Source: Plantago major (taxonomy: Eukaryota; Streptophyta; Magnoliopsida; Lamiales; Plantaginaceae). From it: DNA of 64,000 nt. The notes below the pieces were generated by a model. That model did not search any database, was not told the DNA's origin, and was given only the letters and a program-made list of their open reading frames with translations. How positions within the stretch are numbered: position 1 is the stretch's first letter; each line of letters starts with the position of its first letter. Position numbers and translations under genes: made by a program. Below are positions 13,301-25,519 of this stretch, in pieces. The stretch lies in NCBI GenBank assembly GCA_026545765.1, contig JAIFAC010000480.1, forward strand, positions 1 through 64,000. The letters are read 5' to 3'.

Positions 13301-15172
13301 TTGATGACGACCGATAATAGAAAAACCCTTCACTCTTTGTTTTGAATTTTCCTAATTAAGTGTATTATGTTTAGTGTTTACAAATTACGTAAAATAAATA
13401 AGGTGGGCTCATGATACTTGATGATTGTCTTAGATTTGTAAAATTATTGCAGTAAAATTTATATTTTTCATCAACGAATCATATCATTCTCAAGTGTTTA
13501 ATATTCGAGTAATCAAAGAATGAAAACGGTCGATGCACATCTGGACGGATGAGGCCGGTCCGCCTCACCAACAATAAACACTAGCTGCAGTATTTTACGC
13601 GCGGTTGAACCCAACCAACAAAGCGCATGAAGGTGAAGATGATAGTGAGTACTATTAGCTAGAAACAGTAGAGCACATGTTATAGATTTGTTGAGAGGGT
13701 TTCTTCCCTCGAAGAGTAGGGTAATGAGACCCCTATTTATTTCGATTTGCCGCGTGAGTGACCCATTCATCATTCTTTGTCTTCTTTTTCTTTTGTTTTG
13801 TTAAAAAATGAGAACCCAGAATTAATCTGACTGACCTTTCAATAAGCTCAAAAACGACTTAAAAGTAGTACAGTAGTGGAGTACTAGTATTTAGTATTTT
13901 GTTCACCAGGCTAACTGCACTAATTACAAGAAATCTCTCATTGCCTGCCACCGCTTATTTTGGCTGCTCGTAGATTTCATCTTGGGGTACACCATGCGCT
14001 TAATTGTTTCTTGGACGGACCTACCTACATAATTGATTTCGTTTTCTTCCAAATTACTACTACTACTACTACCTTAGTCTTGGACTAATATCAAATACTC
14101 ATGTCAATGTGAATTTGTGATCTCACATCTTATAAATAATACTACTAGATTAGGAATTATGATGTCTTTTGATGCGGACTTAAAGACAAACTATCCTGGT
14201 TTACATCTGAGTGTAGAATATTATACCGGTGATTGAGATAGTGTGGAATATACCCATTAATTGATGCCATGATTATGTTTTCGGGCTTGGTGGTGTGGTG
14301 GAAAATGCAAGTTCGGAGCCCAAATAGAACGACTGAGAGTTTTTTGTTTGAGTCGAACATATTGACTCGAGGTTTATGATTCTTTGGTTTCACCAAAGAA
14401 AAAAGGTGAACTTCGTATCTTGTAAGAAATGGAATTGGGGAATGGCCCTTTTAGAAGGGCCATATGTGAAGTAGTACAAAAACACTATCTACTTGCCATA
14501 TCATCATTTCGTGGAGAATTCAATAGACCAACTCGGATTTAGACTTATAATAAGCGTTATCTAACAACGATTGAGATAGTGTAAACTCATACAACTTAAA
14601 ACGGTGTATAAATTGTTGGATATTAGTGAGTGATAAAGAAATGAGCGCATAATATAGACCTGCCGAAATAGAAACTGAACTTATCTTCTAAATGAAAAAT
14701 TAGCCAAAAATATTGATTAATAAGTTGATGTGAATATAAGTGTTGAATAACTTCCTTTAATAGTAATAGTGCGGTTGAACAGTCCATTTTGGGAGCTCGA
14801 CTTTAACTTGTGGTATGCTATAAAAGTTGTTTACTTTACTAGCTACTAATTATCTGTCTTGATGATTAATTTGGCGACTTGCATACTATTGGTGTATAAC
14901 AAGCAAATTAAAGCACAATTTGTGCTTAACGTTAGTTGTTGGATAAACAATTATTAGCCCCCAAGATTCTTCATCATGTCAACTAACCGGAACAACTTAA
15001 TTATTAATCATTATCTAAATCTTGATTGGATTTAGCATCCAATTGTTCAACCACAATCTTCTTTAATTCTTTTTACTAAATATAGAAAGATAACGTCCTA
15101 AAGTTGCAATATTTACTACTAGTAGGATTTTAAAAACAAGTCCGTAGTGAATGGGATTTAACTACAATAATA
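10374..15172. other. Gene-poor intergenic stretch
   Basis: About 4.8 kb of AT-rich DNA with no recognisable coding peptide. It holds an (ACT)n run near 14056-14072, a perfect 9-bp hairpin at 14442-14463 and two copies of GATTGAGATAGTGT near 14230 and 14566. Scattered short open frames show no family resemblance. Confidence 0.5.
14442..14463. repeat. Perfect short hairpin
   Basis: ATGGCCCTT, a 4-nt loop TTAG, then AAGGGCCAT: a 9-bp perfect stem. No gene end lies next to it, so a terminator role is not supported. Confidence 0.6.
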
Positions 15173-15481
15173 CTCCATCCTATTTTAATATAAGATGTTT
15201 GGGGTATTTCATACAAATTAAGATAAATCTCTTCATCAATAGTCTTGATAAATGATTTAGAACAAAAATGTTAGTTTGAACAAATAAATCCACCAATAAA
15301 AGATAAAGAATGCTTAACTTTCAGATCGCTCAAGCATAAAATAAACGAAAAACAATAAAATCAATGAAATTGACGCCTAATAAATCGCGAAACACGAAAT
15401 TACGTAGTTTAATCTCCCTAAACATATTATATTTGTCAAATGAAAATAAATCAAAATATTTTATATTAAAATAGGAGGTAG
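15173..15481. mobile_element. Stowaway-type MITE (about 309 bp, TA target duplication)
   Basis: Starts CTCCATCCTATTTTAATATAA and ends TTATATTAAAATAGGAGGTAG, near-perfect inverses over about 21 bp, each bounded by TA. The CTCC(C/A)TCC start is typical of plant Stowaway (Tc1/mariner) MITEs. It has no coding capacity. Confidence 0.8.
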
Positions 15482-17262
15482 TATAACTTTCCAAATCTAG
15501 TCATTTCTTTCTAGATTCCAACAATTTTAATTTACTACCTTTTCTTGGAAAATGACAAGATACATTTTAATACACAAGTCAAGAATCCCTATGCAACAAT
15601 GCGGCCAAAAAACCTGCCAATGGCCACCCTAGAACAAAACATACAATCAAACAAAACAAAATTTAACTTGAACCCTCGGCCAAAAACTCTCATGACATTC
15701 CCTATTTCTAGGTGCTCATTCTTTAATCTAATTCAACTTTCTAATTTCCCTAAAAAAACATGCAAGTCTTGCTTGTCTGCACTTACATATCATGTCATAT
15801 TAATAAACAATCCATATCCACATTAAGGTTCCTTTTATTTTAGATATACGAGTTTGCACCTATTAAACACAGGCATGTGAGGTATACATGCGTTACTCCT
15901 ATATTATCGTTACTTCTACGACATGGCTTATAAGAACGACTCCACTGTATACATACACGCCCCACCTTTGAGTCGTGACGTTTACGATAATGTGTGCAAT
16001 ATTCCACTACATTACTTTTAAGCCTCAACCACTGCAAATATTCGTACTCTATTCACCGCCATTCCATCAACATAAGAGAGTAGGTAGTATAATTTATTTA
16101 AAGACTTGTTTAATATATTGTTCCTTGTGATGGAAGTTCAATTGGCGGCATGCCATAATTTCAAACTATATTCCTATCCATGTACATTTTAAGTGTTTCA
16201 TTTAAATTTACACTGTGGTAAAAAATGTATTAATTGTATGTCATCTAATGTTTGATATGGTAGTCTCCAATAGACCCACACCAGCGATACACTTACGTTT
16301 GTGCGTCATATGCTCTACTTGGCATATGCATTCGATACGTTAGGCTTCAACTAGCCCCATACAATCAAATACCACCCGCAATTGTATATGTGAGCAATTT
16401 AACCATTCATGTCCAATTTACATTATGCAAAAGTATACAACGGCAGTAATTTCGCCTTCAAGAAATCTCCCGTCTATTCGAACTTATCGCCTACTACAAA
16501 ATATTAGGGAGAAGAACTACACGAGGTAACAATAATTTACGAATAACGTAAAAATATGTGAAATTCATCATTTACAGTGTTCTAAATTCCTTACTTGACA
16601 AATTGTTTTTATCAATTATTTGCTTTACCGTATACACTCAATACACTCATTCACTTTTTTTTTAGTAATTTTATTAAGCACTCCTACTATTAATTTACAT
16701 GAAGAAAAATATTGAGAAGTTTAGTATGGGTGCGTCCGAAGCAAATGCCAAAACCCTGTCCATGTATCTTATGATGCGGTCCCCACAGCCCCCTTCCTTC
16801 AACCAAAAACTCTCATTTAAATAAAAAAAAAAAACACCCATATGTCCAAGTATCACACTAATTCCTCATTTACGTTCCACACTCAACTTTCTGTACCTGA
16901 ACACGGATTTAAGACGTTTTATATAAATAATTAAAATAATTTACAAAACGTAAGATTGATTGAGATACAAAAGTTGAGATTAAGAAAAATAAAAGGGAAA
17001 CCTAAAGTCGAGCTCAGAATGAATGAATGAATTAATTAATAATAATTATGAATTAATATTATAATATAAATAAATAAGACCAATTTTATCAAGGATGAAC
17101 CCACCCATCTACCACCTTCCTTCCCAATCCAAAACCTCACTCACACATAAATAAAAACCTCCAAACCAAAACCCTCTTTCATTTCTCTAAGCTCTCCCAT
17201 TCCCAAATTCCCCAGCCACCCTCCAACTCCCCAAAAATCCCAAAACCACCCCAAAACTCCAA
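15482..17262. other. Intergenic region and upstream region of the PYL gene
   Basis: No gene recognised between the MITE and the receptor gene. The last 120 bp become C-rich and pyrimidine-rich, as is common for plant promoters and leaders. Confidence 0.5.
17145..17262 (+). promoter_or_regulatory. Likely core promoter and leader of the PYL2-like gene
   Basis: A TATA-like ATAAATAAAA lies at about 17147-17156, followed by a pyrimidine-rich leader (CTCTTTCATTTCTCTAAG) up to the ATG at 17263. No ABRE core was noticed in this short leader. Confidence 0.4.
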
Positions 17263-17827
17263 ATGGCCTCCACGCCGCAATCGCCTTACGGCCTAACCCC
17301 GGAAGAACAGTCCCACCTCCAGCACGTGATAGACACGCACCATCTTCAACCCTGTCCCACCCAACACCTGCACCTCCCTCATCAAGCAGCGCGTGGACGC
17401 ACCCGCCGCCGCAGTCTGGCGCATAGTCCGCAGTTTCGACAACCCGCAGCGGTACAAACACTTCATCAAGAGCTGCCGGCTCACCGGAGACGGCGGCGTG
17501 GGGTCCATCCGCGAAGTGACCGTCGTCTCCGGCCTCCCGGCCGCGACCTCGACAGAGCGGCTGGAGATTCTGGACGACGAGAACCACGTGTTGAGCTTCA
17601 GAGTGGTGGGAGGAGAACACCGGTTGAATAATTACAGGTCGGTGACTTCGGTGAACGAGTTTGAGAAAGAGGGGAAGGTGTATACGGTGGTGTTGGAGTC
17701 GTATATTGTGGATATACCCGAGGGGAATACGGCTGAGGATACTAAGATGTTTACGGATACGGTTGTGAAGCTTAATTTGCAGAAGCTTGCGGTTGTGGCT
17801 ATGGCGGATCAGGCCAAAATTGGATAA
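17263..17827 (+). CDS. PYL2: Abscisic acid receptor, PYR/PYL/RCAR family, PYL2-type (one frame jump)
   Basis: An intronless START-like (Bet v 1 fold) receptor. Family members bind ABA in the cytosol/nucleus and then block clade A PP2C phosphatases, releasing SnRK2 kinases. The gate loop SGLPA is coded at 17528-17542 and the latch HRL at 17618-17626; YKHFIK supplies the conserved pocket lysine. The C-terminal helix [15 protein letters not shown] is intact and the stop is TAA at 17825. Wording such as [13 protein letters not shown] and [12 protein letters not shown] is closest to PYL2. The start ATG at 17263 gives [20 protein letters not shown] and runs in frame for 27 codons to 17343. The rest of the protein continues one base out of phase from 17345 ([15 protein letters not shown]). 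No early in-frame ATG could rescue the second part; the 17393 codon is GTG. It is a pseudogene with a single lesion, or a sequencing/assembly indel. Confidence 0.9.
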
Positions 17828-18593
17828 TGATGATGATCGCTTTGAATTGGGGATGATGATGATGAAGATAGAAAGAAAATGTTTTTTTTTTTATTTTGTT
17901 AATTGTGGGCTAATTATTTGAATGAATATTTTTGTTTTAGTTAGTGGCTCAAAATGGGTTTGTTTGGTGGTGGTGGTCTCTATTCTATTGTCTCATGCAA
18001 CTTGCAAATTATCAATTTCTTTTCTTCTTTACTTTTTTTTTTTTTTTTCCCTTCTTCAGCCTGACAATTATGGGTGCCGTTCATGTCTTTAATTTTCTTC
18101 TGTATATACATAGTTATTATGTTTCACGACTACAGGCCTACGGTAAGGTTTTTTTTTTATTACTACTTTTATTTTGTCAAGATTGTTTACAAAGATGAAA
18201 AAAAATAATGAGATAACTTTTTTACCTCAAAAAAATTGAATTATTATCTCCTTGTGTATATTATTAGAAAGAATTAGCTATATATTTCCAGTTTTTTTTT
18301 ATCATTCTTTAAATCATTTTAAAAGTATGTAAACATGCAGTTTCGGGTGAGGAAGATACAGGTCGGGATGAGTATACGTTTTATCTTGATTAACGTTAAT
18401 TATAAACTGATTAATTATTTATGAATATTTGAATAATTTGTTGATCAAGTATTATGAGAGACTTGATTTTAAAACAGTATGAAAATTCATATCATATTAG
18501 TATGAACTGGGTGAGTTTGTTGAACTATTGGGTATGAATGATATATAGGTATTTTCTTACATAAAAAAATCCACATTTTTTACGAGAATCTCA

Positions 18594-18740
18594 CTAATTT
18601 GTTTCACCAAGTGCCTCAAAATGGGTTTTGTATAGTTCTATTTAATTAGCGCGTCTCAAATTATGCATTTCTTTTCCTTTATCCTTTCTCTTTATGGTGC
18701 CTATCGGGCTATCATGGGTTATTGGGTTTATTTATACTAA
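18594..18740. repeat. Decayed duplicate of the PYL2-like 3' flank
   Basis: AGTGCCTCAAAATGGGTTTTGT near 18608, with following TCTCAAATTATGCATTTCTTTTCC and TATGGTGCC..., mirrors in the same order the sequence at 17940-18080 (TAGTGGCTCAAAATGGGTTTGT, CTTGCAAATTATCAATTTCTTTTC, TATGGGTGCC). The copies differ at many sites. It suggests an old local duplication of the 3' untranslated region. Confidence 0.5.
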
Positions 18741-20934
18741 TAGTTGGTGTTGAATTATAGATGTATTTATAATTTATTATATGGTACTAGTGTTTCTTCT
18801 GAACAAGTTGCCAGCAGTCTCGACTGAAGACGCATTTTCAAATGCCTGCCTGCGACCCCTTTATTTTGAGTACCAATTTTAAATTCGAGACTACGATATA
18901 TCCGTTCACGAACGACTCAAGATTATAATCTCTATCTCCAAGTGGTAAACGCTATATATGATTATGAAAGATCTTTGCTCAATTCACGATTATCTAAATT
19001 ATTTTATTTTATTTATTTTCAATATTTTTCCTATTATTATTATTTTTAATTTTTTAAAATTATTTTACGTTTCAATCAAATTTTTGCATGCGACTTCTAA
19101 ATCTCGGCGTCATTGCAAGTTGGGTGCTAGCAATAGCATAAAGCCTATGTTTATTGATTCTGGTGGGAACATAAATTACGATGTTGCAATGTTGCGCCAA
19201 TTATAATGTTGTAAAGACATCGTGCAAATTTAAAGCCAACTTTTTTTATAAGTTATTGATCATAAACGTTGCTAGAAGAGTTATGATGGGCTCGTCTACT
19301 TTTAAAATCTTCAAATTCGTACACTTTCGATTTCTTTTAGTCTCTCTTTAGATAATCTTTCCCGATAGTTTCTATAATTGATCGATCGGCCACTTTGAAG
19401 TGGAAGACTGGGTGAGTGTTTTTAACTTTTATTGTCCATCCGTTGCATTATGATGCTCACTAAAATCACATTCATGATTCAACCATACAATAAAGAATGT
19501 GATATAATAATACTCAATTTTGGTTATAATTTATGGTCAGAATGTAAAGTTATATGCAAGTTGAGTATAAAAGTAGTAGTCGGGTTACCGTTTTGTGGGG
19601 CTGAAATGGAAAATGTCAACTTTAAAGAGAATATTAAGGCTTACATTATATAATGAGGTGATCATTTGATTGGCTTCGGCATGTAATGTTTATATATTTA
19701 TTTATCAATCTATTTTTACATTATTATTATAATTATTATTGGGTTGGTCTCATGTTGGCTTAATTTCCCGATGTGTTACGAGACCACAATTTTTAATGAT
19801 TATATCTGCATTTGACAATCCACACTTAGTTGGATCCATTATTATTTCCCAGACTTTAGCTTCGGTTTCAGTTTGCCTATCTCTCTATATAGGAGTATAT
19901 ACTATTTTTCTTTATGTACCTGATGCCATACATTCAGATTTTTATGGTCATACATTTTCTTTGCTCTAATCCATTGTACTCCCTCAGGAGTCTTATGATT
20001 ATGTGTCTCACTGAATATAACTTGATTTAACTGGTAAAAGAATTGAAGTGGTTTCGCTTGATAAGTTAATTGAGTTTTGAGCTAAGATCTGACTCATTTA
20101 ACTAGGGCCTCATTTAGGCTCGACGGTAAGATTTGTTTTTTTTTTAAACCTCATTTTTAGATTTTGCGAGTGTCAGTTTTAAAAGTTAACTATGTAAATA
20201 ATCAAAATAATTTAGAAAACATAAGGTAGAATGATAAAAGTGTGATAAAAGTATGATAGAGAATGTATACAATATAAGTGTTAATTGATAATCAAGTAGA
20301 TGCAATAATTTTCATTCTAGGTTTTAGAATATGAGATTAAGATGAATAGAAAAGGAAAGAATGAATGACGATGAGATAGATTGGAACATAAGGAGTATTT
20401 ATTGAACATATATATTAAAAATACATGGAAATTCTATGTATTTTAATCTAGCTATAAACTCATTTATTCAATGAGTCGAGTGAGTCATGTGATATTCGAC
20501 TTGACTCGTTTAATATTTACTAGTGATATCCATTGCTTAAATCTAAATGAACATAGCAAAAGGTTACAAAATGTGTCAGTTATTTGAACTTGCAGAGAAA
20601 ATAAAACATGAAATTCAAAAAGATTTTAACCACTATGTACTTCAAATTTTAACATCGAAACATTCTATCACCGTCTCTCATTTATATTCATTTTTCTATG
20701 AATATGGAACATATTCCAAACACAAGATTTTTTAAATTTTGCATTCTTCCTTTTGTAATCCATGTTTTGGGAATTGACTGAGGCATTTAGGCCTTAATAT
20801 ATCTTCCAGAAACAAAATAGAAATAGAATATAGAGGGTCCTATATAATATACATAACTCCTTTGCGACTGACATTGATACTATTTATGTGACTCGTTAGT
20901 AAATACTAGTACTAAATTATTGTACTAATTCATA
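18741..20934. other. Intergenic, nothing recognised
   Basis: AT-rich. Open frames such as 18958-19206 and 19739-19969 show no family resemblance. Confidence 0.5.
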
Positions 20935-21180
20935 CTCCCTCCGTCCCGGAAAACTTCATACATTAGGGTTAGCGCGCAATTTTATGCGAAAAGTTAAAGT
21001 AATGATAATATAAAATGGTAAAAAGATACCTTTAGCAAAGCATTTAATTTGAAGAAAGCTTAGATTGCTTATTATTTGTGTGTAGCTTCTTTTCAGAATG
21101 TATGTAAGCCTATGGTATTTACTAAAATTTAAGAAACGTATTTAAGCTATGACTTATGAGAGTATTTTTCATGGGATGTA
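20935..21180. mobile_element. Stowaway-type MITE, left end clear, right end decayed
   Basis: TA then CTCCCTCCGTCCCGGAAAAC, the canonical Stowaway start, followed by a body related to the decayed element at 3463. The right end is only tentatively placed where a TTTTTCATGGGATGTA-like inverse occurs. Confidence 0.5.
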
Positions 21181-22991
21181 TCTCATTGGTGAATGGTGAT
21201 TTCAGATACATACGTGAAGGTGAAGTCAATTATATCCATCAAAATACTCCAATTTTTCTTTATCTTGTAGAATTGGCAACATGTAACATTAACATAGATA
21301 TGGACTAGCCAGCCTAGTTCACGATTGGTTGGTAAATCTTTCACCTACATTTTGGCTTAGAGTATAATAATCTACGTCTGGTCAGAAGATTATTCCTTGG
21401 ATTAATAGAATGGAGTTTCTCATTTACTTACAAAACATAATGAAAATCTGAAAAGTGAATACAAAAGAATCAAGTTTTCATGATATTCAAATTATATTTT
21501 TCGTTTGTGATATTACTTATTATGAATTTTAACCAATCGATATACTTAGAAAACGGTGATACAGTATCATGATATGCGTTAATAGTTTGATGGATATGGG
21601 TGTATATTTGCAATTTCTTTATGCTTATTTAACTCCAAATGCACGTGCACATCCGAAACACTTCAGACCTTACATATAAAAAGGTTACTTAGGCCGTCTC
21701 TAACACGTATAATAAGTGAGGTTTGTATTTGCACTTTGGGTTGCAATACGGGTGGTTTATAATGGTGCACACGTTTACTAATGGATCCATGGGAAACTCG
21801 TGAGATAAAAAGAAAAAAAAAAAAAGAAAGAAACAAAAGTCTCGTGTTCCTTTTCAATATATAGCAGCAGCATATAATATATGTAGCTTTCCACTTTCTG
21901 ATCATGACAATCACAAATTGGTCCTTCTTGCGTATCCAATCGTTTTATCATAAATTGACACCAAAGTTTCCTATAGGTTGAAATTATCGATTTATTCAAG
22001 CCGTTTTCTTAAGCTAATTATTGATTCGTAATCAAATTATGTGACTTTCACGTATGGAGATCTTCAACACCAATATCGAGCTTGATACATTGTACAGTTG
22101 CTTTTATCAAGCTTCTAATACTAGATAGAATATAGTTTATCTTTCATTGTTCCAGACTTCCAGTCCTAATTAAATTCCTTCGATTGGTATTATAATTTTA
22201 TATCTCTGCGCTTTTAGTGATCATACGATACGTTTTACACGGTTATGCTCCACTTTTATATCATAATTTTGTAAGCCGACCATGTGTTGCCATGACTTCA
22301 TAGGCACAATTTGGTCACAATTCGCACAAATAACAAGTTCGACCATGCATCATCAGGTCTATCTGATTCATGGTGAAAAGCAATGTATATTTAATATTTA
22401 CTCTGTATTAATTTTTCTATAGTAAAACTAGTTGATATTGAGCTGTTGCGAGAGCCACCTCTAAAAAATGGTTCGGAGGTTATTGGCGGGATTAGTCGCA
22501 CACATACCAATGAGATTTTTTTTCAAAAAAGTCGATATTGAAAATTAATAAGCTACTACAAGCTAGATTTTGACGTAAAATGTTTATTATGGCAAAATGT
22601 TTAAATCCGTTTTTTAACTTGTTTAACTTATAAACTAACGATAAAATTGAGCTGAATACTAAATCGACTAACATACAGTTATGTTTCTCTAGTTACAGCT
22701 AGCATTCTGTTTTATGACATTACAAACTGTGATCTTGCCTTTGCTTCTCTATGCATAATTATAGAGTCCGATAAGTTCCGAAGAAACGTAACTGGAATTG
22801 AGAAAACTCAATTCAAATGTGTAACCAAACTGTTACAAATATGGAGTTTAGTCCTTTCAACCTAGCTAGTTATTGTGAGCTCCTCAGTCCTGATCCTGGG
22901 TGTGCCCGTACTTAATTTATAGATCAAATATGGACTTTAGTCCATTCCCTCCTCAATATTAAACGAGTGTATTAGTTTATACTAGTTTTTA
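21181..22991. other. Intergenic, nothing recognised
   Basis: No coding peptide, RNA gene or repeat recognised. Confidence 0.5.
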
Positions 22992-23242
22992 CTCCCTCCG
23001 TTCCATAGATTTCTTTCCATTTTTTCATTTTGGGCATTTCATTAAAAAAAATTCACTTACTTTTATGAAAACCCACGATCTCCATTATTATATTTTAATC
23101 TCTCTCTTTCATACCTTTTCAATTCGCTTTCTTACTTTTTACTATATACTTACTACTTCATCTATATAAACCCATTTTTTACTCAAATTTCTTAAAATTT
23201 GTACAAAAACAAAATGAAAATAAATAGGTGGAATGGAGGGAG
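22992..23242. mobile_element. Stowaway-type MITE (251 bp, TA target duplication)
   Basis: Begins CTCCCTCCGTTCCATAGA and ends GGTGGAATGGAGGGAG, inverted, each bordered by TA (22990-22991 and 23243-23244). AT-rich and non-coding. The well-kept ends suggest a fairly recent copy. Confidence 0.88.
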
Positions 23243-24286
23243 TAATTGCTAAATGGAATATGATCACGAACAATAATTTTAATTGGATCGGCATGTCAAT
23301 AATTCATGTGTTTTACTTTGGCCTCTGCGCCTTTTTCTTTTTTTTTTGGGAGTTTAAAGATTAGTAATGCTTAAAGCCACCGTTAAGACACACAAAAAAG
23401 CATAGCCTTATTTAAATGGATGATCATCACTGGAATTGCTAATCTAATCAATCTTCCCGACCTTTAACTTTCCAAGTAACGTTTTGCATCTCTAAACTCG
23501 AGCATCCATTTCCATTGGACTTTTCCATAGGTTGGGTAATAAACGAATACATCATTAATGACCACTTGGGGTATTCATTCTCAGAGACAAATGTACATGG
23601 GTACTGACACAACGATCCCATCTATATCCCTCAATGTGCAACTTCGTCCCTGCTGCATGCCCCTCAGAGCAGGCTCTACAAGAGCCGGTACTCCTTCAAG
23701 AGACAGAGAACCTCCTCGAGCTAGTACTCTAGGAGATCTCGTCATGTTGTATATACTACCTTCTCGAGTGAACCCCTTCGAGCCTGGTCTCTTTGATTAT
23801 GAAGTTCTAATGGTCCCGCACATTTCTCTAGTATCACAAATAAAACTCGAATAGCAACATTCGTGGTTGATATCCATTAAGACCACACAACACCTCGAAA
23901 TAGGCATGCTTCCATCACATGTATCAACTTTACACAATCGCTTCGATTCAAGATCATATCACCGCCAAAGGTGTTTGGCCTATTCGAGAAAAAGATATTT
24001 TTCCAGATTATCGGTTGGGAAGTGGAAATTCATTCTATGAAGTTTCCTATAATGTCAGATGATTGAAGGGTGGCCATACACTTTACCGCTAAAAGAAAGT
24101 TATTGTTCTTGCCTGTATTACACAAGACACCCATTGTGTGATAATGACTTCTAACTGAAAACATTAGCCTATTTTAAGGAAATGCCATGTTTCTTGTAAT
24201 CAACAAGCATGTCATACAAGAACACAGCTCAAGAGTTCAGATTTGGGGTGTATTACTGCAAATAGTAAGGTAGAGAATTGAACATA
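23243..24286. other. Host DNA flanking the retrotransposon cluster
   Basis: No gene recognised. A 98-codon open frame at 23558-23854 matches no family known to me. The last five bases (24287-24291, AAACT) are the target duplication of the outer retrotransposon. Confidence 0.5.
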
Positions 24287-24291
24287 AAACT

Positions 24292-25237
24292 TGTAGACGC
24301 TCTGAAATCTACAATCAAATTAGGGTTAGAAATTGGGGGGCACCATTAACCTGCAAGGCAACAACAACAAACAAGACGTAAGGTTCCAAGGTGACACCGG
24401 TGTGGTGCCGACCCTATGGACTCCGACGCTCAAGTTAGTATGCTGGTAGAAGGTGAATAGAGTAACATAGATAGAGTGAGAGATGGTGAAGGTCGACTTA
24501 TCCTGTTCACGATTCGGCAGAGTATGGATGGATACTTGCGAGAGGCCAGCTGACCTTGTTGGAAGAGGCTAGCTGGCAGTCCTCAGATAGTAATGGATGG
24601 ATACCGGCGAGAGGCTAGCTGAACTTGTTGGAGGAATCTAACTTGCAGTCGTCTGATAGTGATGGATGATGGTGGAAGGTGATAGACGGTGATAGCTGAT
24701 AGTGGAGGATGGCGGGTGGTTGAGAGCGTTGATCAGATAGCTTGAGAGAGATGGAGGCGTTAGAGTGATAACTAGGGTTTCTCGTAGTGTGAATGAGATG
24801 CGTTCCTTCTTCCACCTACCTTCCTATATAGACTCTCCACCCGTTAGAGCCCATCCTAGCCACCTCTCTTATATTTCGGGTGAGGTAGCTGGAATCTCTT
24901 AGTGGACCACGCCTCGCTAGTCGGGAGAGTCGCCCGCCATCCCACTTGTCCGCCGAGCTAGCCTCCTATCTAGTCGGGTCGTCGACTAGCCTTCTAACAC
25001 GTTAGTCGTTAGATCGAGCCAGAAAGCTAGCTAGCCTGCCTACCACCGAGGCTCATGAGATCAAGTGAGTTAAGTAGCATGTGGACTACATGATTGGGTG
25101 AGCGACTTAGCTTGGTGGGTTAGCTCATTGACCTTTGGAATCCAATTCGCGTATAAAGCCAAAATGGACTCCTTAATGGACCATGGATTGGACCTTAACC
25201 TTGGTGGGCTAATCAAGTATGAATTTTAGCCAATAGA
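24292..25237 (-). repeat. 3' LTR of the outer element
   Basis: On the + strand it begins TGTAGACGCTCTG and ends TTTTAGCCAATAGA. It matches the 5' LTR at 48356-49311 along its whole length. A polypurine tract (GAGTGAGGGACAAAC on the - strand) abuts its inner edge at about 25238-25252. Confidence 0.9.
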
Positions 25238-25519
25238 GTTTGTCCCTCACTCTCCAAGTCGAGTGTCTCGAGTTGGAGAGTAGAATTTCTATGTCGGAAG
25301 AGCCATGCTAGCCATATTTAGGGCAGATGGCCTACCCCACATTTGGATGTTTTGATCCCTTTGAATGAAACTATTATTCCGTGAATTCACAAGAATAATA
25401 CATTACAAGCTCATCGCCAGGGGAGAGCAATTAGCTAAACGGATGATTTTTTATCTTGGATGGTCAAGTCAGTTAGTTGGTATAACTAACCGATAGTATA
25501 TCTCTCACTTTTGAGCTTG

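Noticed and set aside
14442-14463. Hairpin as a transcription terminator
   Set aside because: Plant nuclear genes do not use such terminators and no gene ends nearby.
17141-17620. Long antisense open frame over the PYL2-like gene
   Set aside because: It is the reverse strand of a GC-rich coding sequence and has no family resemblance.
23558-23854. 98-codon open frame next to the outer retrotransposon
   Set aside because: No recognisable domain, no splice context, composition like surrounding DNA.
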